Counted from the stretch's first letter, positions 41,957-50,098 are shown. The stretch: 64,000 nt of DNA from Bacteroidia bacterium (GCA_030430385.1 JAUIFO010000008.1:54126-118125); one strand, 5' to 3'. Notes: a model not told the origin generated them from the sequence alone. Numbers and translations: made by a program.

Positions 41957-42808
41957 TTACAGTTCATCCGATTTTTTGTACCAATCATCCTGTATCACTT
42001 CTATAGCGCTATTTTTCTCGTTTATGATAGTTTCAAATTTTTTCACATCACTGAAACCTTCTGTACCTCTAAAGTGATATGGATACACTTTTTTAGGCTT
42101 AAACTCTAAAACAGCATCTGCAGCACTTTCAACGGTCATCGTATAGGGCAAATTCATACATACAAAGGCAATGTCAATTGCCTCTAAGTTTCGCATTTCA
42201 GGAATGTCTTCAGTGTCACCTGAAATATAAACACGCTCTTCACCTAAAGTCAGCACATAACCATTTCCTCGGTTTTTGGGATGGAACTTTAAAGCTTCCT
42301 CTCTTAAATTATACATAGGAATTCCTTCAATAATAACCTCTGTATCACCAATAACGAAATCTTTAATTTGAAAATTAGCCAATACCGAAGTACGATCTCG
42401 CAACATTTTAGGAAGCAATTCAGCAACGGCTAATGGCGCTATGATCTTTGTTTGTGGTGCTATAATTTCAATTAAAGTTGTCTCATCAAAGTGATCACCA
42501 TGTATATCAGTAATTAAAATCAATGTTGGTGGCTTTTGACCTTCAAATTGCGTTTTACCTTTAACAGGATCAATGTAAATGACAACATCGTTGTATTCCA
42601 AAATGAGCGTACCATGAAAAATAGGCGTAATCTTAACGGCACTTTCTAAACGTTCAGTAGAATCAATAGCGTTATTCGTTTCAGAAGTTTTAACTGTAGT
42701 GTCTTTGTCTATTTTAGTGTTTTCTTGTGTAGATTCAGTCTTCTTTTCAGAATTGCACGCCAAAAGAAACAGACAGGTTATCAGGCTTAAAAGTGTAATA
42801 CGCTTCAT
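41957..42808 (-). CDS. Metallo-beta-lactamase-fold lipoprotein
   Basis: A 283-residue exported lipoprotein: lipobox LLAC with C18, then a Lys/Thr/Glu-rich linker and an MBL-fold hydrolase domain from about residue 60. The metal motif is TDIHGDHFDE (HxxxH with D), with VYISGDTEDIPE and a late histidine in YPYHFRGTEG, as in UPF0173/UlaG-like enzymes. It probably hydrolyses a small ester or phosphodiester in the periplasm. It is related in fold to the cytoplasmic gene at 23399. Confidence 0.85.
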   Translation of the reverse strand: MKRITLLSLITCLFLLACNSEKKTESTQENTKIDKDTTVKTSETNNAIDSTERLESAVKITPIFHGTLILEYNDVVIYIDPVKGKTQFEGQKPPTLILITDIHGDHFDETTLIEIIAPQTKIIAPLAVAELLPKMLRDRTSVLANFQIKDFVIGDTEVIIEGIPMYNLREEALKFHPKNRGNGYVLTLGEERVYISGDTEDIPEMRNLEAIDIAFVCMNLPYTMTVESAADAVLEFKPKKVYPYHFRGTEGFSDVKKFETIINEKNSAIEVIQDDWYKKSDEL

Positions 42809-42977
42809 AATAGTTTATTTTGAACCTAAAGATAATAACTAAACGACAACTTATAAAGTTTGTAACATTTTTAATAAATCATCTACACATAATTTAAGCA
42901 GTTTAAGTTTTTAAAATCAGATTTTTTAACGAAATTGCTTATCCGAAAATTTGTTCAACTTTAAAACACTAACAAAC

Positions 42978-44327
42978 ATGTCTGATGATTTTGATTTATT
43001 AGAAACTAACACTAATGAGAAAAGCGAGAAAGTAGATGTTAATTGGGGAAAAGCCATTGATACTATGAAATCTAAATTGGCGCAGGAAGATGATCCTGAA
43101 AGTCGCCAAAAGATTTTAAATGCAACGCTTGATGATGTGGTTCATATGGCAGAGCAGGATAGGTCTACGCTTTTAGATGCAATTAAAGATCTTACAGATT
43201 ATCAAGATGAAGTTGGTATTATTTTCGAAAAGTTTTCTTCACTTAATGCTGATGAGCAAAAAGTTATTGATGATGCTATTAAAGCTTTAGAGCGTGCTAA
43301 AATAGAACTTGAAGATGCCGAAGCTAAACCAGATACTTGGTGGAACAACCTTTGGGGCAGAAAGAGCAAGATCAAAAAGGCGCAAGACGACCTAAAAGAA
43401 GCGCAACGTATTCGTGATGCTGCAGATAATAAAGCTAAAGCAATGTTTCAAGAGCGTATTGAAAGCGCAGATGTACAAACTTTATTAGGAGAGTTGAGCT
43501 ACAAATCTCAAGCTGCTGTGACGCGACTTAAAAATCGTGAAGTTGAGATTAAAGAGGTCGAAGATAAATTACAAACAGCTATTGTAGAAGCGACTAAAAA
43601 TCACACAAAAGCACTTGAAAAGAAAAAAGAAGTTGAAGCAAAACTTGAAGAAAAGTATGCTGCACTCAAGCAAGCACGCCAAGCTCTTGAAGAGATTGTC
43701 GATAAACAATCGGCAGAGTATGCACAAGCCATAGGTAAAGTAACAACTCTTGAACAAGAAGTTGAAGAACTCGAAGGTTTAAAGAATGCTTACACCACAC
43801 TTGCAGCATCTAAAGATAGCTTTGTACACAAACATAACTTAACGATTAAAGTATTGACCTCACTTCGTAGTAACTTACAAACGCATCGCGCCAAACTAAA
43901 AAGTGATACCGAAGAGCGTTTAAAATATTATGATGGCTATGTTGTGGCACTTAAGGCAAGAACCGATCAGGAGTTTGCTGCAATTTTAGAGCATTTAGGT
44001 GTAAAAACCGATGAACATATTGGCGAAACCTTAGCATCTATGCACACTGCAAGTGCTAAAGCACGTCAGGAAATGATGGACAATATTCCTGTTCACGAAA
44101 AAGTTATGCAAGGGGTTTACAGTAGCTATGCTGAAGCTTTACAAGAGATTAGAGCAAAAGATGTTGACATCCAAAAGAATTTTGCTGAGCGCTATGGTAT
44201 CGATATGAAAGAAATTTTTGAAGATTACTATAAAGCCGATCCAAATGCACCTTCTGGTGATGATAATGGTGATTCAGGAGATGGAGCGCCAGAAGCTTCA
44301 GGTGAAAATGACGATTTATTAAGTTAA
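42978..44327 (+). CDS. Large coiled-coil protein of unknown function
   Basis: A 449-residue soluble acidic protein with no signal peptide. It is almost all helical, with long coiled-coil segments (about residues 85-130 and 180-270, rich in KALE/EVEELE heptads), a tryptophan-rich insert DTWWNNLWGRKSK near residue 112 and a low-complexity acidic tail of Gly/Asp/Ser (last 30 residues). I chose the ATG at 42978 (MSDDFDLLE). I do not recognise a family; a loose likeness to TelA-type toxic-anion proteins is too weak to use. First gene of the co-directional cluster that runs to the SulP transporter. Confidence 0.8.
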   Translation: MSDDFDLLETNTNEKSEKVDVNWGKAIDTMKSKLAQEDDPESRQKILNATLDDVVHMAEQDRSTLLDAIKDLTDYQDEVGIIFEKFSSLNADEQKVIDDAIKALERAKIELEDAEAKPDTWWNNLWGRKSKIKKAQDDLKEAQRIRDAADNKAKAMFQERIESADVQTLLGELSYKSQAAVTRLKNREVEIKEVEDKLQTAIVEATKNHTKALEKKKEVEAKLEEKYAALKQARQALEEIVDKQSAEYAQAIGKVTTLEQEVEELEGLKNAYTTLAASKDSFVHKHNLTIKVLTSLRSNLQTHRAKLKSDTEERLKYYDGYVVALKARTDQEFAAILEHLGVKTDEHIGETLASMHTASAKARQEMMDNIPVHEKVMQGVYSSYAEALQEIRAKDVDIQKNFAERYGIDMKEIFEDYYKADPNAPSGDDNGDSGDGAPEASGENDDLLS

Positions 44328-44343
44328 TATGTTTTGGGCGTTT

Positions 44344-44372
44344 CCGTTCCCTTCGAGAACCTCAGGGAACGG
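44344..44372. repeat. Conserved-loop hairpin (copy 2)
   Basis: Perfect 8-base stem CCGTTCCC/GGGAACGG around the loop TTCGAGAACCTCA (44352-44364), identical to the loop of the hairpin at 27715-27763 although the stem differs. It lies in the 265-base gap between the coiled-coil gene and the next gene; the gap holds only hairpins and short repeats. Confidence 0.75.
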
Positions 44373-44390
44373 TCAGGCTTTCCGCTATAT

Positions 44391-44439
44391 CTTTTTTGTT
44401 TTTACACTTCGAGAGCCTCAGTGACCAAAAACAAAAAAG
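44391..44439. repeat. Conserved-loop hairpin (copy 3)
   Basis: A 13-base outer stem (CTTTTTTGTTTTT with AAAAACAAAAAAG) encloses CAC/GTG and the loop TTCGAGAGCCTCA (44408-44420), which differs from the other two copies at one base. As in copy 1, the bases ACC remain unpaired on the 3' side. Confidence 0.75.
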
Positions 44440-44464
44440 GATGCCGCTTTAATCCTTAACGCAA

Positions 44465-44482
44465 TCTCTTCAAATTAAGAGA
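44465..44482. other. Small hairpin
   Basis: TCTCTT and AAGAGA pair around a six-base loop. Minor structure in the same gap as the two conserved-loop hairpins. Confidence 0.3.
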
Positions 44483-44564
44483 AATAGTACAAGTCATTAT
44501 TTCTTAATAAAGAAGATGAAGTTTAAAGGTTAATGTTAATAATTATGAACCAAACAACTTTTTA

Positions 44565-44592
44565 CTTTCAACTTATAACTTTCAACTTATAA
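44565..44592 (+). repeat. Tandem 14-base repeat directly before the next start codon
   Basis: CTTTCAACTTATAA occurs twice without gap, and the second copy ends at the base before the ATG at 44593. It forms the whole translation initiation region of that gene. Confidence 0.8.
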
Positions 44593-45636
44593 ATGATTGT
44601 TACACCTTTAGATTCAGCCATATTAGATTCCAAAGAACAATACATTTTTTACCACAAAATGGTAGATTTTGTAATGAAAGAACTCATTGTAAGCGTGCAA
44701 AAAGAAGCCTTGTGTTCTCAAAAAGAACTCATTTTCTTTAAACAATACTGTGATTTGCTCTTGTATTCTATAGAAGCCATGCGTGTTAAATACATGTACG
44801 ATGCCGAAGATAATATGAAAGTGGATTTAACCGATTCTGGTTTTCCTAATTATTTGGAGTTTCGTTACCTGTTCAATGACCTATCATTACGTGACAATTA
44901 TATATCCAAGCTTAAGGATGTTAGTGAATTACAAGAGGATTTCTTAGACCATTTATTAAAACGGAAACAACCTGTAAGTCGCGATAAATTGTTTCAAGCA
45001 GCTTCAATTGTATACTATACTTCTGTAGAACAGAAATACATCTTTAATCGCTTTGTGCAAGGTAAGATCATTGAAGCTCCAGACACAAGTTCTGCGCAAT
45101 ATATGACCAGTTGGAGTTTTTATGATGTAGCGCATAACAGGCCTTTTATTTGCTTTATGTATTTTGATTTTGAGGGACGTCATATTGAAAATGAGAAAAC
45201 AAAGATCTACGAAGTCTTAAAAAATACAGCAGACCGTAAAATGGATTTAGATACAATGGCCTATGGTATCGATAGAAAATTAACAGATGTGAAACCTAAA
45301 CATATTAAGCGTATTGATCTAGGACCATTACATAATGTGTTTGCTAAAGATGAAAATGAGATTACCCATTTGTTGTTGCAAAACATCGTTAGTAAAGCTA
45401 TTCCTTTAGAATCCTATGCATTATCATTAAAAATCGATGAAGTATTTTCTGGTAGCGAGTTTAAAGAAGGTGGCTATTTTAGTAAGCAAACACTTCAAAA
45501 ATGGAGTGATGTTATCAGACAAAAATATGTTTTTGCACCACATCGCATCATTCAATTGTTATACAACAAGAAGCCAGAAATAATGAACAAATTAGCGAAA
45601 CCACCAATTGAAATGGCAAAGCTTATTATGAAATAA
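44593..45636 (+). CDS. Hypothetical protein of the AAA/coiled-coil cluster
   Basis: A 347-residue soluble protein without signal peptide or transmembrane helix. It is mainly helical in the N-terminal 150 residues (FYHKMVDFVMKELIVSVQKEAL), has a middle beta segment (TSWSFYDVAHNRPFICFMYFDF) and a helical C-terminus (KWSDVIRQKYVFAPHRIIQLLYNKKPEIM). I recognise no family. It lies between the coiled-coil gene and the AAA+ ATPase gene, all on the same strand; the surrounding gaps are swollen by repeats. Confidence 0.75.
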   Translation: MIVTPLDSAILDSKEQYIFYHKMVDFVMKELIVSVQKEALCSQKELIFFKQYCDLLLYSIEAMRVKYMYDAEDNMKVDLTDSGFPNYLEFRYLFNDLSLRDNYISKLKDVSELQEDFLDHLLKRKQPVSRDKLFQAASIVYYTSVEQKYIFNRFVQGKIIEAPDTSSAQYMTSWSFYDVAHNRPFICFMYFDFEGRHIENEKTKIYEVLKNTADRKMDLDTMAYGIDRKLTDVKPKHIKRIDLGPLHNVFAKDENEITHLLLQNIVSKAIPLESYALSLKIDEVFSGSEFKEGGYFSKQTLQKWSDVIRQKYVFAPHRIIQLLYNKKPEIMNKLAKPPIEMAKLIMK

Positions 45637-45645
45637 AAACTAAAT

Positions 45646-45804
45646 TGTCATTCTGCGTTGCGACGTAGAACCTAATGAAATAGAAAAGCTTAAATGAAAT
45701 AAAACTAAACTGTCATTCTGCGCTACGACGCAGAATCCAATGAAATGATAAAGTTTAAATGAAATAAAACTAAATTGCCATTCTGCGCTACGACGCAGAA
45801 TCCA
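45646..45804 (+). repeat. Tandem array of 65-bp hairpin units, copies 1-3
   Basis: Units start at 45646, 45711 and 45776, exactly 65 bases apart. Each opens with a hairpin: TGTCA (TGCCA in copy 3), then TTCTGCG, a six-base loop and CGCAGAA (one wobble pair in copy 1). Copies 1 and 2 have a spacer with the pattern ATGAAAT...TTAAATGAAATAAAACTAAA. The spacer of copy 3 is replaced by the GIY-YIG gene, whose ATG lies at the spacer's ATGAAA position. Confidence 0.85.
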
Positions 45805-45806
45805 AC

Positions 45807-46109
45807 ATGAAAGGAAATAATCATCAATATTATGTATACATACTTTCAAATAAGAAAAATGGAACTTTATATATTGGTATGACTAATGATTTGGAAAGAC
45901 GAATGTATGAGCATAAAAATAAAATTGTAGACGGATTTACAAAACGATATAGTCTAGATAAGTTAATGTTTTATGAAATTTATCAGAATGTTGATAACGC
46001 AATTAAAAGAGAAAAACAATTGAAGAATTGGAACCGTAAATGGAAAATAGATTTAATTGAAAAGCGTAATTCGAATTGGAACGATTTAGCATCAGATTGG
46101 ATATATTAA
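45807..46109 (+). CDS. GIY-YIG endonuclease (small, stand-alone)
   Basis: A 100-residue protein made of one GIY-YIG domain: YYVYILSNKKNGTLYIGMT at the N-terminus (the catalytic GIY-YIG pair as VYI and YIG), the conserved arginine in NDLERRMYEHK, and the glutamate region YEIYQNVDNAIKREKQLKNW. It belongs to the UPF0213/YhbQ-like group. The gene replaces a spacer inside a 65-bp hairpin repeat array and is bounded by a hairpin in each orientation, so it looks like part of a repeat element, not of the host operon in which it sits. Confidence 0.9.
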   Translation: MKGNNHQYYVYILSNKKNGTLYIGMTNDLERRMYEHKNKIVDGFTKRYSLDKLMFYEIYQNVDNAIKREKQLKNWNRKWKIDLIEKRNSNWNDLASDWIY

Positions 46110-46111
46110 AG

Positions 46112-46136
46112 ATCCTGAATCAAGTTCAGGATGACA
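46112..46136. repeat. Inverted-orientation hairpin downstream of the GIY-YIG gene
   Basis: ATCCTGAA (46112-46119) and TTCAGGAT (46125-46132) pair around a five-base loop and are followed by GACA. Read on the other strand it begins TGTCATCCTGAA, so it is the same hairpin class as the upstream array but in the opposite orientation. Confidence 0.75.
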
Positions 46137-46181
46137 AACATGAGAAACTATAATCATATTTAATATAATCACTTTAAAAAG

Positions 46182-46297
46182 TGTCATTCTGCACTACGAC
46201 GCAGAACTCAATGAAAAGGTAAAGCTTAAATGAAATAAACTAAAGTGTCATTCTGCGCAGCTTGTACTCAACTTGATTGGGTAACGCAGAATCTACA
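46182..46297 (+). repeat. Tandem array of the 65-bp hairpin unit, copies 4-5
   Basis: Copy 4 begins at 46182 (TGTCATTCTGCACTACGACG) and copy 5 at 46246, 64 bases later, with the same TTAAATGAAATAAACTAAA spacer between them. Copy 5 has a longer loop: TTCTGCG (46251-46257) pairs with CGCAGAA (46285-46291). Together with copies 1-3 this makes five units, split by the nuclease gene. Between 46137 and 46181 there is only AT-rich sequence. Confidence 0.8.
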
Positions 46298-46322
46298 AGA
46301 TAAAATAATTTAAAAAAAACAA

Positions 46323-48278
46323 ATGGAACACAACTCAACCTTCCCAATTAAACAAAATGAACTCGATATGCTTCGTGATGAAGCAACATCCTACATCAAA
46401 AGTGTGCAATGGGAACAAGGTCAGCGTGCAAAAAACAAAGACAAAGATGCTAAGGATGAGTCCATTTTATTGTATTTATCTCGAGCAAAAGGTAATGGAG
46501 GGACTGAAGTTACTTCGGTCTCAAAAACGGTTCTAGAACTTAAAAAACGATTATTACCAGAGTCTATCGCAATTCCTGTACATCTCAATCAAACCTTGTA
46601 TGTGGTTCAAGAAGGGATCACACTAGGTATTTGGATTAAAGACAGTTATTACGATGCTTCAGGGTTATCAACACTTTCAGAAAATAAATCAGCATTAGAC
46701 AATTCTGGAAAACGAGAATATGAAAGCAAGATGCAAACTGCAACTGCATTCATGTTGTTTGCTACGGCTTACAAAATACTACATGATCTAAGAGCAGTTG
46801 CTTCAGATGATTTAAGTGTGATGAAAAATAAATTTGCAGGTATTCCTGAAGTGTCTTTAATGTCACCTCTTAAAGGAATTTCATGTGCGTTATTTTACTA
46901 CGAAAAATACTTAGGACATCCCGAAATTATTACGAAAGATAAGGATGTAGTCGACTTTACTGTCGTCTTTTTTGAGGCTTTGATCTCAGAAATACAAATG
47001 CGTAAAAGCAGTTTAGAATACACCGAAACGATAACTGATAGAACATATAAACTAGAGAACTCTGAGTTTGCTGTGTCTGGCTGGGATAATGTGTTTCAAG
47101 GTGCTGCCAAGAGTGTTGAATTCAATAAAATTCAGTTTGAGCAGATCGTTGGTAACAGAGATGCAAAGCATTTTGCACGTCGTCTCACTGAGCGTATGTT
47201 GAGTTACGATTTTGAAGCTAAAAAGAATCCGTTTCAGGAATTAGGCGGATTTATGCCTGTCTTTATGGGTTACGGTATTCCTGGTACTGGAAAGAGTATG
47301 TTAATTGCAGCTATTGCAACACGGTTAAAAGAACATTGTGATAATTTAGAGATTCCATTTTTATTTCATCCAATGCCAGATACTTTGATATCTACCTTTC
47401 AAGGTGGTTCTGCAGAAAAAATGGTAGAGTGGATGAAGCCTTTGCAAGATCCTTCAAAATTAATTTTTGCACCAATTGATGATGCCGAGAACAATCTACA
47501 AGAGCGTACTGCACAAGGTGTATCGGCTGGTGTTAAAGAAGTGATTGGTGTGTTTTTAAGATATACTGAAGGTGCTTATGCTGTTAATTATGGAAATAGT
47601 TCTATTGGTTTATTTACAAACCTTCCAGAAATGTTAGATAAAGCAGTTATTTCGCGTGTGCAAGGTCGTTTTAAAATTGATGGTGCGCGAACAGAACACG
47701 ACTTTTTAGACCAAGATCATTTGTGGTGGAGAAAGTTTGAAGATACCATGCCTGACTTTGTAAACATGCAAGGTCCGAGTGATTATACCTATTTGCAAAA
47801 TCAAGGTCTTGCAAAAAATATGGGAGAAATTTTAAAAGTAACTAATAAGCCAACTGAAGCGCGTGTTTTAGAAGTATATGATAAAGTAGAACAACAATTC
47901 AGATCTAATGAACACTTGTTCTTTGCTAATCTATATCTAGAGATTCAAAAGATTTTTCCTTTCTTTTCTTCGCGTGATGTCCGTAACATTCAAAGCGCAA
48001 TTTCATTACGACTTACCGATTTTGATTTGGAAAAAGATTGGTTTGATAATCCTGACTTGTATTTCAAAAAAGACTACGATACAAAATTTGGAATGCTCCA
48101 AGAATTGATGCGTGCTAATATGAAAGGCTTGGATTTCTCTGAGATTCGTCGTCAGGAAGTTGTTCGTTACTTAGATAATGTGGCTACTATTGCAGATACG
48201 GATTTCAAACGAAAAGTTGATGCAAGAGTGAATCAGCTTAATATTGATAGAGAAGCTAGAGAACAATTTGGAAGATAA
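46323..48278 (+). CDS. AAA+ ATPase of unknown function
   Basis: A 651-residue cytoplasmic protein. The first 250 residues are helical and unrecognised; the AAA+ core spans about 300-480 with Walker A GIPGTGKS (318-325) and a Walker B-like strand LIFAPIDDAENN (D386, D387, E389), then a sensor-like segment GLFTNLPEM and an arginine-finger candidate VISRVQGRFKIDG. The C-terminal part is helical. The Nudix gene starts six bases downstream. It resembles remodelling ATPases (VPS4/FtsH-like core) without protease or membrane parts. Confidence 0.85.
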   Translation: MEHNSTFPIKQNELDMLRDEATSYIKSVQWEQGQRAKNKDKDAKDESILLYLSRAKGNGGTEVTSVSKTVLELKKRLLPESIAIPVHLNQTLYVVQEGITLGIWIKDSYYDASGLSTLSENKSALDNSGKREYESKMQTATAFMLFATAYKILHDLRAVASDDLSVMKNKFAGIPEVSLMSPLKGISCALFYYEKYLGHPEIITKDKDVVDFTVVFFEALISEIQMRKSSLEYTETITDRTYKLENSEFAVSGWDNVFQGAAKSVEFNKIQFEQIVGNRDAKHFARRLTERMLSYDFEAKKNPFQELGGFMPVFMGYGIPGTGKSMLIAAIATRLKEHCDNLEIPFLFHPMPDTLISTFQGGSAEKMVEWMKPLQDPSKLIFAPIDDAENNLQERTAQGVSAGVKEVIGVFLRYTEGAYAVNYGNSSIGLFTNLPEMLDKAVISRVQGRFKIDGARTEHDFLDQDHLWWRKFEDTMPDFVNMQGPSDYTYLQNQGLAKNMGEILKVTNKPTEARVLEVYDKVEQQFRSNEHLFFANLYLEIQKIFPFFSSRDVRNIQSAISLRLTDFDLEKDWFDNPDLYFKKDYDTKFGMLQELMRANMKGLDFSEIRRQEVVRYLDNVATIADTDFKRKVDARVNQLNIDREAREQFGR

Positions 48279-48284
48279 GATTAA

Positions 48285-48875
48285 ATGCCAACAGTAAAAA
48301 ACATAAGTCACCATACACTTTCAAACGATTGGGCAACACTTCATAGAATTGAATATGACTATCAATTTATAGATGGACGTGTCAAACGCATTTCAAGAGA
48401 ATGCTACAATAGAGGTGATGGTGCAGCAATATTATTATATAACAAGACTAAGGCTTCAGTTATTTTAACCAAGCAATTTAGAATGCCAGTTTTTGAGCAT
48501 AATAAAACCAATGGGATGTCTGTTGAAGTGTGTGCTGGAGCTATTGATAAAGGTGAATTGCCAAAGCCTACAATAATTAGAGAAGTAGAGGAAGAGGTTG
48601 GTTATAAAATTAATGATGCTCAGTTCATCTTTGAAGCTTACATGTCTCCTGGAGCAATGACAGAAAAACTGTATTTTTTTATTGCTGAATATGACGAATC
48701 TATGAAAATAAATGAAGGTGGTGGAGTTGCTACTGAAGATGAAGATATCGAAGTTCTTGAAGTCAGTTTTGAAAAAGCCATGCAAATGATTCAAACAAAA
48801 GACATTTGTGATGCAAAATCAATAATGTTACTTCAGTATGCCAAACTTAATAATATAGTGGAATGCAAAAATTAA
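48285..48875 (+). CDS. Nudix hydrolase (NudK/ADP-ribose pyrophosphatase type)
   Basis: A 196-residue Nudix enzyme that cleaves a nucleoside diphosphate linked to another group. The Nudix box is perfect at residues 85-107 (G85, E91, R99-E100, E102-E103 and following EVGY). The preceding VEVCAGAIDKGE and following AYMSPGAMTEKLYFF match the GDP-mannose/ADP-sugar pyrophosphatase branch. It overlaps the next gene by 13 bases and follows the ATPase gene by six, so it is tightly coupled in the cluster. Confidence 0.9.
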   Translation: MPTVKNISHHTLSNDWATLHRIEYDYQFIDGRVKRISRECYNRGDGAAILLYNKTKASVILTKQFRMPVFEHNKTNGMSVEVCAGAIDKGELPKPTIIREVEEEVGYKINDAQFIFEAYMSPGAMTEKLYFFIAEYDESMKINEGGGVATEDEDIEVLEVSFEKAMQMIQTKDICDAKSIMLLQYAKLNNIVECKN

Positions 48876-50098
48876 AAGACGCAAATCTATATAGAAGTGA
48901 ATTAATTCCAATCTCTGGAAAACTGGTGGAACGTTACAATCAGTGTTTGGTGAAGTTAGGCTTTACAGAAACAACACTCAAAACATTTTCTATTGATGGC
49001 ATTGGTTGGAGCCCTGAAATTGCTGAAGAGAAAAAAGATCAAAATTATTTGAGTAATGGTGAATCTAATCCTCATGGCATTATTATTTCGCCGTTGCAAA
49101 ATAAAAAGCCTGTGTATTTACCTAATCATACTTTTGATAGAGATATGATGCAACAGGTTTTCAAAACCTACGGAAGCAAGATCAATGATATTACAAGAGA
49201 TTCTGCTATTTGCTTGGATTTTGATCAGAAAATAGATGCTTTTTACGAACCGTTAGATGTTCTTAAATACGATACCATTCATATCAATTTTCATTTAATG
49301 AATAACTTGTATCACCAACAAAAAGAGCAACTAGCATTAATTGAAAAATTTAAACACGGACATAATTTTATTGATGAAACCATTCACGAAGAACTTTTAG
49401 AATCTGCTAAAACGTATGGTGATTTACGACATCGAGATCTGGAGTTGCCTGCTATTGATTTTAAAGTGAGTTCCTTCTACACTCAAGCATTTGGAGGTGT
49501 TTATGTGCTGCGTGATTTTATCTCACCAATTGTGGTGTTCGAAGATCAAAAGTGGTATAAAGAAGCCATTAAGGACACCATTCATGATGTGATCATTTTT
49601 CATATCTCACAACCTGAATTGATGGAAAAGCTCAGAGATCATATCATCATTGCTTATGATCTGGAAGATATTGTGAAGACAAAGCGTTACGAGCGCATCA
49701 AAAAGTTTGAATTTGCCCAACATCTTAAAAATCCGCAACACCCAATTAAAGACATACTTAATGACGCCTTGTTATTTAAAAGCTATCTTAACAAAGTTGA
49801 TATAGAGACGCGTAAAAAAGTCATGAGTGTTGAGCGTTACTTAGAGAAATTAGAAACTAGCAACCAATTTAAGATCTCAGATATAGTTGATGCGGATCTA
49901 TTTGAAGCTATGCACGAACCGCATTCTAGCTTGCATCCCAAGCATCAGGATTTAATTTGGAAGCTTTTGGTAAATATTGCACCAAAGGATGTCTTATTTT
50001 TATATTGGTATGATAAGCATGAGTTTTATAAGGTTTATGAAACTTGGGATGCCTCTTTACAAGATTGGGTTATTGAGACTATTCGTAACAATATTTAA
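48863..50098 (+). CDS. Hypothetical protein of the AAA/coiled-coil cluster
   Basis: A 411-residue soluble protein without signal or membrane segment. Start chosen at 48863, overlapping the Nudix gene by 13 bases. Recognisable stretches are DGIGWSPEIAEEKKDQNYLS near the N-terminus and SSFYTQAFGGVYVLRDFISPIVVF in the middle, with a helical C-terminus ending LYWYDKHEFYKVYETWD. I cannot name a family. Its tight coupling to the Nudix gene suggests a shared process. Confidence 0.75.
   Translation: MQKLKDANLYRSELIPISGKLVERYNQCLVKLGFTETTLKTFSIDGIGWSPEIAEEKKDQNYLSNGESNPHGIIISPLQNKKPVYLPNHTFDRDMMQQVFKTYGSKINDITRDSAICLDFDQKIDAFYEPLDVLKYDTIHINFHLMNNLYHQQKEQLALIEKFKHGHNFIDETIHEELLESAKTYGDLRHRDLELPAIDFKVSSFYTQAFGGVYVLRDFISPIVVFEDQKWYKEAIKDTIHDVIIFHISQPELMEKLRDHIIIAYDLEDIVKTKRYERIKKFEFAQHLKNPQHPIKDILNDALLFKSYLNKVDIETRKKVMSVERYLEKLETSNQFKISDIVDADLFEAMHEPHSSLHPKHQDLIWKLLVNIAPKDVLFLYWYDKHEFYKVYETWDASLQDWVIETIRNNI

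Noticed and set aside
42978..44327. TelA/toxic anion resistance protein
   Set aside because: Only general coiled-coil likeness; I could not find the conserved TelA core, and no ter genes lie nearby.
45646..46297. CRISPR array
   Set aside because: The units repeat over their full 65 bases including the spacers, which are themselves similar; there is no unique-spacer pattern and no cas gene nearby.
44593..48278. Anti-phage defence island (AAA+ ATPase plus GIY-YIG nuclease)
   Set aside because: The nuclease is bounded by its own repeats and looks inserted into the gap; the remaining cluster (Nudix, SulP, membrane proteins) has no integrase, methylase or other defence partner. It remains possible but is not supported.
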